DNA of 64,000 bases from Cacajao melanocephalus (Eukaryota; Chordata; Mammalia; Primates; Pitheciidae), in the NCBI GenBank assembly GCA_963573385.1, contig CAUYLG010026954.1, positions 1 to 64,000 on the forward strand, written 5' to 3'. Both the position numbers and the translations under genes were made by a program. The notes under the pieces were generated by a model, which had not been told where the DNA came from, searched no databases, and was given only the letters and a program-made list of their open reading frames with translations. Every line of letters begins with the position of its first letter. Positions within the stretch are counted from its first letter, which is position 1. Of the stretch, positions 1 to 12,887 are shown in pieces.

Positions 1-141
1 GCCTGGATAATTTTTGTATTTTTAGTAGACACGGGGTTTCACCATATTGGCCAGGCTGGTCTCGAACTCTTGACCTTGTGATCCACCCGTCTTGGCCTCC
101 CAAAGTGCTGGGATTACAGGCGTGAGCCACCACACCCAGTG
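1..141 (-). repeat. Alu SINE, antisense, cut by window edge
   Basis: The left part of an Alu read in reverse complement. It runs from the internal A-rich linker region to the Alu 5' end (reverse complement of the GGCTCACGCC promoter-proximal block near 119-133). The 3' half and poly(A) lie outside the window. Confidence 0.95.
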
Positions 142-1782
<1,641 letters not shown>

Positions 1783-2048
1783 TGCATATCATTTTTTTTT
1801 GCTACAACATATGAGGGAAAACAATCAGTTGAGCTATCTGTGTATGGTTTCCATTTCTCTTTCCCATCAAGCAGTCATTCCTATTGAGTTTCTCTGTCTT
1901 AGGGAAAGTAGGGTTCCATGGCATGAAGGACATCAAACAATCCTCTCCTTTTGTTTTTATAAAAGCCAAACATAGTGAGGAGATTGCATTAGGTTTGTCC
2001 AAAGAAAAAAGAGAGGGCAAAGGACTTTGGAGGATTGTAGGTAACAGC

Positions 2049-2450
2049 TGAAAAAGATTGGACAGTCATAGGTGAACTAAGTTAAAATCATCAAAGGAAA
2101 GGAGACATGAGCCCCCAATAACTTCTCTGAAGTTCCTGGACCCTTCCTGCTTATGTGAGAAAATCGAAGAACTGACCTAATCACATACTGTAATGGCTGT
2201 TTCAAAACACTGTAGCCTTTAGTCAATCATCTGCCAGCTTATCTCTGTTAATAAATCATATTTCTATGTGAGCAATCTGGGACTGCCTTGCTGTACCTTC
2301 CCATTTTGTCTTTTAAAACATTCTTATAACTGTACTAACTCAGAGAACCTCTCAAGCTTAGTTTAGTAGAGTGTTTCCTGGGTTGCAATCCTCAAATTTG
2401 GTCCAAAATAAACACTTTATGGTAGGCACTCCCCTTTATTCTTCCTTTCA
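2049..2450 (+). repeat. 5' LTR of endogenous provirus 1
   Basis: About 402 bp beginning TG and ending CA. It aligns along its length with the segment at 10,246-10,623: shared blocks include the TGCTTATGTGA block, the CTCTGTTAATAAAT block and the terminal stretch before the poly(A) signal. AATAAA lies at 2407-2412. The two copies differ by many substitutions and by a gap near 2200, so this is an old insertion. Family not fixed; class I by its internal genes. Confidence 0.85.
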
Positions 2451-3210
2451 GGTAGATATTCTGGCATACTCAGTAGGATTCAGCATGCGATTTCTTTCTG
2501 AAAGCGATGCTTACAGCCAGCATGGACCCACTGTGTTCTTCATCTTCAGAAGTCCCATTGGGCATTGTGGGTGAGTCCTCCTGAATTCAGACCTCCCTTT
2601 GTTTGCTTGAGGTCTAGATTTTATGTGGGTTGTTTGTCTTTTGACACTTTCAGAATGAGGGTCTCTGTCTCTGTCTTTCCTCTTTATGTTAGGAGATAAC
2701 AGTGTTTTTCCACCAACGTACAGGTTTTGAGTCAGAAGTCTGCTTTCATCCTCAGCTAAGATCTTGTTGTGTTGTAACTTTTCGTTTTGGAAACCTGACT
2801 TGTTTCACCCGTGATCAACCTCTCTTGGATTTCCTTTCCCTAATTTATGAGAGTGGGTTCTTCACTTCAAAGATTAGGGCACTCTCCATGATGAAAGACT
2901 TAATGGCTATGTCAGGACTTTTATCCATGACGTGCAGCAGCCTTAAAGGGCTTCGTCTCTCAGAGGAACATCTGTAACTTCTCCCACTCTGCCAGCCAGT
3001 GCACATAAAGACTAGACACTCAGCACTTGTGAGGCCTTTGTGACTCTCTGGACACTTGTGAGACTCTGTGATCCTCTGGAGACTTAAGAGTTTCTGACTG
3101 ACACATGTCCAAGAGTGGATCCGCCTCAGTGGCAACACCCTAAGGAGCCATACTCACAAGCAGCACATTTCCTAGAGCTTGGTTGTGATTCAGGCCTTTA
3201 AACTACAGGT
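2451..3210 (+). other. Provirus 1 leader region
   Basis: Sequence between the 5' LTR and the first gag-like homology. It would hold the primer-binding site, packaging signal and splice donor. None is clear by eye, and there is no canonical TGG-initiated primer-binding site directly after the LTR. The open frame at 2702-2977 and its antisense partner are not recognisable proteins. Confidence 0.5.
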
Positions 3211-3214
3211 AGCA

Positions 3215-4660
3215 ATTGTCCAAGTCCTAGGGCTCCCTGAGGAGGCAGCTCCGTTTGGAGACACTAGCTGGTTTTACGTTTAACATCTACAGACCTTTGT
3301 CTTACAAATATTGGACAAATGCTCCTTCATAAATTGAGATCACCCCAAATTACAATAGCCATAATGGGGTCCCTTTAAATTCCCAAATTAGTTAATTTGC
3401 ATGCACAATTATAAAACCCTGGGTTCAGAATCTGTCAAAGTGAATGGAAAACTTATTTTCAATGCTATGCTGACGCTTCCAAGTGAGGGACAGACAAGAT
3501 TGCCTCTCTCCAAGAAGTTAACAAAAAACTTTCTGAAGCCATTTCTGAACTGAAGAAAACCTCAGAAATTCCTTCTCTCTGTCCCACAACCATTCCTTAT
3601 GCTTATCTGCCCATGTATCCTGATCTTCCTGAACTCTCTTGCCTAACTTCTATCTCTTCTCCCTCTGCTCTTCAGCTAGCCTTCTTTCCCTTCCTGAAAG
3701 TTATTCCAAGTCCCCTGTCATAATGGTTCCCTTTGAAACCAAACACATAATGAGGTGAGGGGAACCAGCTCATATCTATAAAACCTGGACTAGAATTGAA
3801 CTTAAAAATATTGTCAAGAATTTCTCAAACCCTACAAAAACCCCTTGGGGTTTCCCCAAAAAAATATATTGATTTGAAATTGTCATAGTAAGTGTCATGG
3901 TAAGGATTTGCCAAGCCCTACAAAAGACCCCTTGGGGTTTGAAAAATAATCTTATTTGAAATTATTGTCATAATAATGTCATTGCCTTGTTTGCACCTGG
4001 ATCATCCTGGATACTTGAATTTTTATCTGTCAATGCACACGTTAGTCTCAGAATGAAAGTCCACAGAATGGCTGAAATGAGCTAATTGGGTTAATCCACA
4101 GGATGATTTTAACAAAATGCAGAGAAGGATCAGGAATGGGTTTTTCGCTTAGTTAATGCTTTCCACTTACCACAAATTTTCCCTAAGCATGTTGACTGGA
4201 ATAATTACCAGCAATGTAAAGAGGCCAGATGAACCTATCCTTGATAACTGTGGATAATTTAAGAAAACTTTTGAGCAATATTTTGGTGTGGCCAATGCCA
4301 GCCTTTAGAATGATCACAATGGTATTCTTTAAAATTCTGCCTTTCTTAGTGGGCTAATTAAAAACTTAGCCATTTTAGTAAACTGGCACCAAAATAATTG
4401 GATGACAATCCAAATGCATGACCTTGTCTATCTAGCTGACCAATTTTCTAAAATTCCGAAGAATTTTAAAAGGAGAAAAACAAGACTTTAAAGGTCATGA
4501 GCATATAGTTCCAGCAGCAAACATGTCAGAATAAGCCCCCTGAGAGAAAGCCAGCAACCCCTAATGACCAACAGGGCATCTTCTTTTATTACAGAGAACC
4601 TGATCACTTCAAGGGGATTGTCAAAACTTCAAATGGCAAGTCCAGCAAAAACCATCTTCC
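3215..4660 (+). pseudogene. gag remnant of provirus 1
   Basis: A gag-like region with no continuous frame. Its first part (about 3230-3480) aligns with the equivalent part of provirus 2 (about 54,550-54,790). A proline- and serine-rich segment follows (about 3580-3720), like the variable region between matrix and capsid. Near 4590-4640 lies a degraded nucleocapsid zinc-knuckle relic that aligns with the one in provirus 2 but lacks most metal-binding cysteines. It also contains an 86-bp-period local duplication (3813-3982). The protein would have been the structural polyprotein of the particle; this copy is non-coding. Confidence 0.7.
3813..3982 (+). repeat. Imperfect tandem duplication (period about 86 bp) inside gag relic
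   Basis: Two copies, about 3813-3897 and 3899-3982. Each has a CCCTACAAAA block, then the palindromic-looking CCCCTTGGGG core, then TTTGAAATT and GTCAT. The copies have diverged by substitutions and small gaps, so the duplication is old. Confidence 0.8.
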
Positions 4661-4689
4661 AAGGAAGAATGAGGTTGCTTGAGAATTAA

Positions 4690-5070
4690 AAGGAGGCTTT
4701 TCTATTTCTACTTACCAATTAACACCCTTGGGAAAATAGTCATGTTAATAAATGGAGAACAGACCTGGGCCCTCATTGATCCCATGCCATTTGCTCTGTT
4801 CTCAACCCAACTGCCTTAAAACTGCCCGCTTCCTCGGAGTAACAAATACTTTCTAATGGTGGGGGTATGTAGACAACCTAAGACGGTCTATCAGTTCTAA
4901 CTTTCGGAATTTCAACAAGAGATACTCGCTGGTATTCTTTCCACTTTGCTTGTTCCTTCAGCTCCCATATATCATCTTGGTAAAATTTATTATTTTTTAT
5001 TTTAGAAATTTCCAATGCACACATTTCCCTCTTCCAATAAAGGGAAATGGTTGTAAACATGGAATATAAT
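4690..5070 (+). pseudogene. Protease (pro) remnant of provirus 1
   Basis: Retroviral aspartic protease relic. The active-site region lies near 4755-4800. The catalytic Asp codon (4778-4780) is still there, but the following two codons of the usual Asp-Thr-Gly triad read Pro and Met, so the site is dead. The segment aligns with the better preserved copy in provirus 2 at 55,885-55,935. Downstream to about 5070 the similarity to provirus 2 continues weakly, in the same orientation. Frame is broken. Confidence 0.65.
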
Positions 5071-5199
5071 TCAAAGGGATAGAAAACTCAACCTACAGAT
5101 TGAGAGTGCAGACACTGGAAATGTTACTATACAAATCCAATGAAACATTCAGAACCAATGAATGATACTAGTAACTTATATCAAACACTACCAGACCAT

Positions 5200-6660
5200 T
5201 TATAGCCACAATCATCCACAAACACTGGAAAAATAATTTCAGCCACTCCTATTAAGGTTGAAGTAAATCCACCTAAACATTTACCTAATATAATCTGGTT
5301 TTACGTAAAGAGTAGAAACCTTTACCTAAAACCAGGTACAATTGAAGGAATAAAGCCCCTAATGCAAGATTATATAAAAAGGTAATTATCTTTTCTATTA
5401 ACCCCTGAAACACTACAATTCTTCCATTTAGAAAACCAAGTAAAAAGGGTTGATGTTTTGTTCGATATTTGAGGACAACAAATAACATTGTAATTCTAAG
5501 ACATTCTATGGTTACATAAGCCCCATACCTTCTTAATAACAGTACCAACTAGAAGTCAGGCATTTATTTGTTTTTTTCTATGTGATGCTTTCTTAGTATT
5601 CCAGTGGATACAGACAGCCAATACATGTTTGCTTTCACCAAGAATGACCACCAGTATAGCTGGACTGCCATGCCTCAAGGATATACTCAAAGTCTAGCTT
5701 ATTTTCCTAAATGTTGACATCTGACCTAGCTGATCTGGACTACCCAAGAGGCTCTACTCTTATGCCTACAATATGTAGATAACATCCATCTTTGTTCCTA
5801 CAGCTTAGTGGTTCTTAGAAATAAAAATATAAAAGCAATTGGCCCTAAAGGGACATAGGTCTTTAAAGAAAACTTCAGTGTTCCTAAAACCAATTAAAAT
5901 ACCTAGGATGTTTGATTTTCAAAGACAGATTGCTAATAAATCCCGAAAGAATAAAAAGAATTCAGGTCTTTCCTGAGCTTTCTGCCAAAAAACAACTCAG
6001 AGGGTTTCTAGGTCTGGCCAGATATTGTTAGAGTGAGATAACCAATTTTTATTTACTAGCTCTGCCCCTATATGCCTTGCTAAAGAGAATCCAACTAGAT
6101 TCTCTTATGTGGATCCCAGAAGGACAAATAGCTACAGAAAGCATTAAGGGTAGTCTTCTGACTGCCTTTATCCCAGGCACTCTAATTACAACCTCCCTTT
6201 TTTCTTATTTGTACATGAAGATAAGGGAAGAGCTCTGGGGATTCTAACTTAAAAACATGGGGACAATAATAGACCTATCGATTGCTATAGGTTACTACAG
6301 ACAGCAAATGCAGTAGCAAAAGTTTGCTACTCTGCATGAGGGCAATTTTAGCTACTATCATGCTCCCCAAAGCAATAGAAGACATTATTATGGGTTCCTC
6401 TCTCACTATGTCCCTCCTGCGAAAATCTGCTGAATTCTCACTATGGCCAGTATTTTTCTGTCAGCAGACTTGCTTCACATGAAGTTCTCCTCTTGTCTTT
6501 CCCAAACATTACCATTTCTTGATGCAGCAACCTTAACTCTGCCACCCTGCTGCCATTACCCTCCAATTAGACACCTCACAACTGTGTTGTCTTGACTGAT
6601 TAAATCCTTATACCCAGACAGGACTTACAAGAGACCCATATCCACAATGCTGATAAAATC
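5200..6660 (+). pseudogene. Reverse transcriptase remnant (pol) of provirus 1
   Basis: Broken RT domain. The N-terminal palm/finger segment is recognisable near 5240-5400. A block before the active site lies at about 5595-5700 and includes the Met-Pro-Gln-Gly motif. The polymerase active site is at 5772-5783, where the usual Tyr-Val-Asp-Asp reads Tyr-Val-Asp-Asn, so the second catalytic Asp is lost. A connection-domain block follows near 5990-6060. Multiple stops and frameshifts lie between the blocks. Known role of the family: copies the viral RNA genome into DNA. This copy cannot encode an enzyme. Confidence 0.8.
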
Positions 6661-7060
6661 TGGTTTACAGACGGTTCATAACTTTGGAATGATTCAGGAA
6701 AATACTACGCAGGCTATGCTACAGTCTCCTTGGCTGAAATCACAAAAGGCAACCCTCTTCCAGAAATAAAATTAGCTCAGCAAGTAGAACTAATTACTTT
6801 AAATTGAGCATGTCAATTGGTGGAAAATAAAATTGCAAAGATTACAGATAGCAGATATGCATCAGTAGCCCCTAATATTGGGGATGCTCTGGAAGCAATG
6901 TGGTTTTTTGACCTCTTCAGGGCAACCCATCAAGAATGGCCAAGAAGTTGCTGACCTCTTAGAAGCTATTCCAAGGCCTAAATCACTGGCCATTGTAAAA
7001 ATTCCTGGACATTTTAAATTAAACACTCCTAAAACCAGGACAACCATTTCACTGTTATTG
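6660..7060 (+). pseudogene. RNase H remnant (pol) of provirus 1
   Basis: The RNase H domain is recognisable by the Asp-Gly-Ser block at about 6669-6677 (followed at once by a stop), a Gly-Tyr-Ala block near 6711-6722 and a short readable stretch through 6878-7060. The frame shifts several times. In retroviruses this domain removes the RNA strand of the RNA-DNA hybrid. The copy is non-functional. Confidence 0.7.
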
Positions 7061-8226
7061 CAGCCAAAAGTGCAGCACTAAAGAACTTTTCTAGCCCAAA
7101 CTTTATCCAAGAAATGCCTTTCAAGTACACATTCACATTTAGAATGCTGTTGAAGGAGGTACAGAAAAAGTTTCCTGAAAAGAAACTAAATATTTGGCAA
7201 AGCAAGGAAGCGATATTCTCTCCCAAAACAGGTTTATGGTATGGGCAAAATGATAAATCAGTTCTTCCCCTAAGACTTCAGTTATGCTTTTCTCAATGTT
7301 TATTAGTTAACTCATTGGAATCCAGATACAATGATAGCATGGGGAAAACTGTTATTGGGGACCATTACTTGTTGTTGCTCAAAAGGTGTACTCTTCTTGC
7401 GCTATTTGCCCTAAACACAATCCTGGGAAACCATGCCATAGACTTAGGGGGGCATTTTCCTTTGCCATCAGTGCCTTTTGAGATATGGCAACTGGGTTTT
7501 ATCCAGCTGCCACCATCTCAATAATACAAGCATGTTTTAATTATAATTTGTATGTTTTTACACTGGGTTGAAGCATTCCCATGCCACAAAGCCCCAGAAC
7601 TGTAACATAAGTTTTATTAGAACAGATCATCCTCTTAGAGGGATTCCTTCTGAGCACCACAGTGACTGAAGTATGCATTTTACCAGTCAGGTAATATGGC
7701 CAATATTACAACATATTCACTGTGCATGCCATCTGCAGTTTTCTGGTTTGGCGGAGCAAACCAACAGGATAATAAAAACCCACTGGCAAAATTAATTGAA
7801 GCTTTTGGTATTCTATTAGCCAAAGGCTCTTCCACAAGTGTTGCTCACCCTATTATTTACACCCTTTGGAAATACCAACTTTCTCCTTTTGAAATAATAT
7901 GAAGATCCATGTGCCTAGACAAAGGGACATATGAACTGACATTATTAAAAGTAGAAACTTTTCACTATTGCAAAGGACTTATTAAACTTTTTGCTAAAAA
8001 AAAATATCAATTGTTCATAGATTATTTTACAGCATGCTCCCAGGAGACAAAGATCAACTGAGTCATGATTTACAATCGGGAGATTTGCGTTCTAGATAAA
8101 GGATTTCCTTCAACCTGGGTGGAAGAGACCATATCAGGTACTCCTAACAAATCTTTGTGCAGCTAAGTTGAAGGGTGTTGACTCATCTCATGTTTCTCAT
8201 TTTAAAAACATGAACTCACCTGGATA
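7060..8226 (+). pseudogene. Integrase remnant (pol) of provirus 1
   Basis: The 7114-7524 frame (136 codons) is the longest readable piece. It runs from the N-terminal zinc-binding region, which is degraded, into the start of the catalytic core. The codon expected for the first catalytic Asp (7495-7497) encodes Gly. A core block near 7560-7590, the region of the second Asp near 7660-7670 (followed by a stop), a block at 7740-7900 and a C-terminal block near 8060-8226 follow in other frames. Known role: inserts viral DNA into the host chromosome. It is inactivated by stops, frameshifts and the lost catalytic residue. Confidence 0.8.
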
Positions 8227-8279
8227 GACCACTTCTGCCACTGGGGAGCTCCAATTAAGGCTGACCTGTAACAAACCAT

Positions 8280-9979
8280 ATCAGCTTTTCAGCCAGGGCA
8301 AGAGAAAAATGACATCTGGGTAGATAGCTCTCCCAAGATACCGGACCTAACTTGTAAGAAACCCATGAATTGCATTGCTAACATATTTGGACTCTTGTTT
8401 CTGATTTTGGGGGATCGTTGTACTTTTAGACTTTTGCCAAACTGTAGAGCTTAACACTTGATTTAAGCTATAAAAATGTCTCTATTTTCTTCCTATTCTC
8501 ACTATTTTTACATTGTCCCTAGCCTGACAAGATAATACTTTGATCCAGCTCTCTCAGGCAATAGACTCCACTGGAAACCTCTCAGATTTGCTACCATTTT
8601 CCCACTGCTGGTCTTAGCAGGAACTCAGATCATATTGTAATCCCTGTTACTGACTTGTCCACAGTTCCCAACTTCACTGTGACACACCATAGGGTTATAA
8701 CATCTCCTATAAAGACCACATTTTTCACTGGAAAACAGAGACACCGTAATTCAGGCTGACTCCATAAGTCTTGCTTCAATAAAGGGGAGATGACAATTGC
8801 AACCCATCTACCAGCACGTATAATAAAGGAAGAAACCCGCCTTACTCTTTGCGATAATTAAACTGTCAGCACCTGTAAGATAAACACCAGCCACATTTTC
8901 AACCACCTATCACTTTCTTTTTTGCATCACCATTGTTACAATCAGTCCTATGCCAATCATTAGTCTACCGTCTGCCAAAGGCACAAAACTGCTCTAATAT
9001 ACAGAAAAGGTACTCTCACCCTGCTTGATGTTTGCAACTCTTCAAACTACTCATAATCTGTGGAGTCCCCCTCCCACTGACTTAGTTTAATTTCATTCCT
9101 GCTTCTCTCCCTAACAAGCAATAACTTAATTTCAAACATCTCTCCGGGACCCGGTGCACACCCTTAGGGATACATCGTCGTATGTGGCTATAATGGTTAC
9201 CTTTGGGCCTACACAAGATTAGATAGTTGGAGAATCAGTGGAATGTGCCTGTTGGGCCATGTCATGGCCCCCTTTTCATATCTTTCAACTGATCTCCAAG
9301 AATGCTAAACCTCCCCAGTGACCCAAATAACATCAAAGGGCCAAAAGAGCCCCATTTATAATAGAAGATTGTCCAGATTGGTGTTCTAATTACTATGAGA
9401 GCAAGTATCGCAAACATTGGCAAGAATGTGACCTCCCAGCTGAATACTCAGGGGATCAATGTAATGTGTATCTCATGATTACTTTCTAGGGATTTGCGGA
9501 AGCCAATCTTGATGATATTATAAGAAATTTAACCCACACAGTAAATAGAATTGCCCAGTACACAACTAGTGCCATCAAAGCCCAAGAAAGTCTAATTGTC
9601 CTTGGGCTTTGATGGATGTCCTGTCATCCTTGACAGTAACATTGTACTGGATTATCTCCTTGCAGTGCAAGGAAGTGTTTGCACTATTGCAAATATGTCT
9701 TCTTATATCTGGATTAGCACCTCTGCACAAGTGGAATTTGAAACTCTTAACTTACATAGCTAGCAAAAATCTCTTAAAGGACATTCTGAATTTGCCCCCA
9801 GATGGCTAAATTTGAAGTTCTTTGATATATTTATCTGGTTGTCCCCAGGAATAGGAGCTCAGCTAAGGTCAGGATTACAAATTGTTGGTCTCATTATTAT
9901 CGTCACTCTTGCATTTTTTATCCTTATCAAATTTATCCTAATTTGCTTCTATCTGTCTGAAATCAGCCACAAAAACTAA
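8280..9979 (+). pseudogene. env remnant of provirus 1
   Basis: The region after pol carries a degraded envelope gene. Its end is best seen. A stretch near 9640-9740 has the heptad-rich and cysteine region typical of the retroviral transmembrane subunit, with some of the conserved cysteine codons replaced. A hydrophobic Ile/Leu/Phe-rich membrane anchor lies at about 9890-9955, followed by a short tail and stop near 9979. The surface subunit (about 8280-9400) is hard to follow and full of stops. Known role: receptor binding and membrane fusion. No continuous frame survives, and the longest open piece here is under 70 codons. Confidence 0.65.
9572..9615. repeat. 15-bp perfect inverted repeat in env relic
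   Basis: Arms 9572-9586 and 9601-9615 are exact reverse complements (CCATCAAAGCCCAAG and its complement) with a 14-nt spacer. It could form a stem-loop in DNA or in a transcript. Confidence 0.95.
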
Positions 9980-10245
9980 AGTCATGATTGCCCAACAACT
10001 AGAATTGATCCAACATATGTCTGAAACAACATAACAACATAAGTTAAGGCCTAACTGTGGCTTCAGGCCAATCCTTACATTGACACATTAATCTGACCTT
10101 AAAACCTCACCAGCCCTAGCTGTCTCCTACCCCCTAGCATGGCATATGACTTTTTGGGAAAGAGCATTCATAGCACCCAGAGACTAGGAGGATTCATTTA
10201 TCATCAATGCTTTACAGAAGAGAGATCTTGATTAAAAAGAGAAAA

Positions 10246-10623
10246 TGAGAATAAAATTGAACAATCAGAGGTTAACTATCTTAAAATTGCCAAAGAGAAG
10301 GATGCATGAGGCCACAGTTTCTCCCCTGACTTTCCTTGACCCCTCCTGCTTATGTGAATAATTTCAGGAACTGGCCTAATCACATATCCCGGTAATGAAA
10401 ATCCTGTGTTAGCTTATCTCTGTTAATAAATGTTATCTCTACGTGAAGAGGCAGACCCTCCCCTGCTATACCTCCTCATTTTTTCCTTAAAGCTCAGCTT
10501 GGAACTGCCCCAGCACAGAGCACCTCTCAAATTTAGTTTAGAAATGTGTTTCCTGGGCTTCAGTCCTCAAATTTGGCCCAAATAAACTCTATCTGTATGC
10601 ATTCACCTCAGTTTTTTATTTCA
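10246..10623 (+). repeat. 3' LTR of endogenous provirus 1
   Basis: About 378 bp from TGAGA to the CA before 10,624. It is the homologue of 2049-2450. AATAAA at 10,581-10,586. It lacks a short segment present in the 5' copy near 2200. Visible divergence between the two LTRs points to an ancient integration. Confidence 0.85.
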
Positions 10624-11744
<1,121 letters not shown>

Positions 11745-12230
11745 GAAAAATCAGAACTGACTTTGGTAATGATAGGGATGATTTAACATTTACCAGACAA
11801 AAGAAACCACCATCACCAACAAAAAACAAGTGATCCCTCCAAACAAAATACAATTAGACATAAGCTCTTTGGAATATTTCTGGTGTCTGATTATGTCATG
11901 GAGGCCAACAAATACAGGTATTTGGTACATTTTAGGTAGAGTATTTCTTGAGAGGCCAAATTATTAAAGTCTTTGTAAATGGTAACTCTCATAACTACAG
12001 AAATAAAAAAATTGATGAAAGCTTCTTAGTTAACTTAAATGGAATTCATCAAGAGTGATGATGAATCTAAGAGAGGAATCTAAGACAGGAATCAGTTGGG
12101 ATTTCTATTACTTTGGAGATAAAGAATACTTAGATTGTTCAGATTTGGAAGCCTAGACGTTTTTTTTCTAAATCCAAAATTATTAGTTTAGCAATCTATT
12201 AATTTCTACCTTCCAATTATGTTATGACCT
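11745..12230. other. Single-copy DNA
   Basis: AT-rich, with no recognisable gene or repeat. Confidence 0.5.
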
Positions 12231-12289
12231 CAGATTTACAGAGTTATTTTAATACTTATCTAAAGCATTAAAATAACTCTGTAAATCTG
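12231..12289. repeat. 23-bp perfect inverted repeat (hairpin)
   Basis: Arms at 12,231-12,253 and 12,267-12,289 are exact reverse complements over 23 bp, with a 13-nt spacer (12,254-12,266). It lies 5 nt from an Alu fragment. No terminal features of a known transposon family were recognised. Confidence 0.97.
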
Positions 12290-12294
12290 CAACA

Positions 12295-12386
12295 AACATG
12301 TTGGTCAGGCTGGTCTTGAACTCCTGACCTCAAGTGATCTGCCCACCTGTGCTGGGATCACAGGCATGAGATACCATGCCTGGCTT
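12295..12386 (-). repeat. Alu fragment, antisense, about 92 bp
   Basis: Only the 5' part of an Alu left monomer, reverse complemented, ending near the Alu 5' end at 12,386. It has a small internal deletion where the CCTCCCAAAG block should be. The rest of the element, including the A tail, is missing at the side facing the inverted repeat. Confidence 0.85.
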
Positions 12387-12887
12387 AAACTTGTATTGTT
12401 ATTGGTTTTAAAACACCCCAAACCATCAAGAATATCTGTATATTATCAAGTTAAGGACAAACAACCCAATGAGAAGTTGGAACAAAACATATAAATAAAC
12501 AGACTAATGAAGAAAAATTCAAATGATTGAGGAATATATGAAGACATTCTCTAAATGACAAATATTCAGATGAATGAAGATGACAAGATGGAATCATTTT
12601 ATCATTAGCATTGCAAAGGTTATTAAGGTAGACAATGCAAATTGTTGCTAGTGCTTGGTTTACATTATTTTTAAGTGATTTTTAAAGTCATACTTTGTGA
12701 ATCTATTCAATTTGATACTCTGCCTAAAGGAGCATGCTAGCGATTTTTATTTAATTGGGAATACACACATACGGAGTCAGTTTCTGTGATGGATTTTTAA
12801 TATTTTGTTCTTGAAATAATAAGCAATTCTAAATGACATATTGTATATCTTTCTGGGCATTCTAGAGGAATACTTTCAAGTATGCAA
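12387..12887. other. Single-copy AT-rich DNA
   Basis: No gene or recognised repeat. Confidence 0.5.

Larger units (their letters stand above)
2049..10623 (+). mobile_element. Complete but defective class I endogenous retrovirus (provirus 1)
   Basis: An 8.6-kb plus-strand provirus with homologous LTRs at both ends and remnants of gag, pro, pol and env in the canonical order. All reading frames carry stops and frameshifts, so no retroviral protein can be made. The reverse transcriptase, RNase H and integrase segments and a terminal env membrane anchor are recognisable. Class I (gammaretrovirus-like) is inferred from gene order and pol similarity. No convincing primer-binding site or 4-bp target duplication was seen, so the outer limits could be off by a few bases. 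Confidence 0.88.

Noticed and set aside
7114..7524. 136-codon frame as an active gene
   Set aside because: It is a degraded integrase piece; the first catalytic Asp position is Gly and the zinc-binding region is lost.
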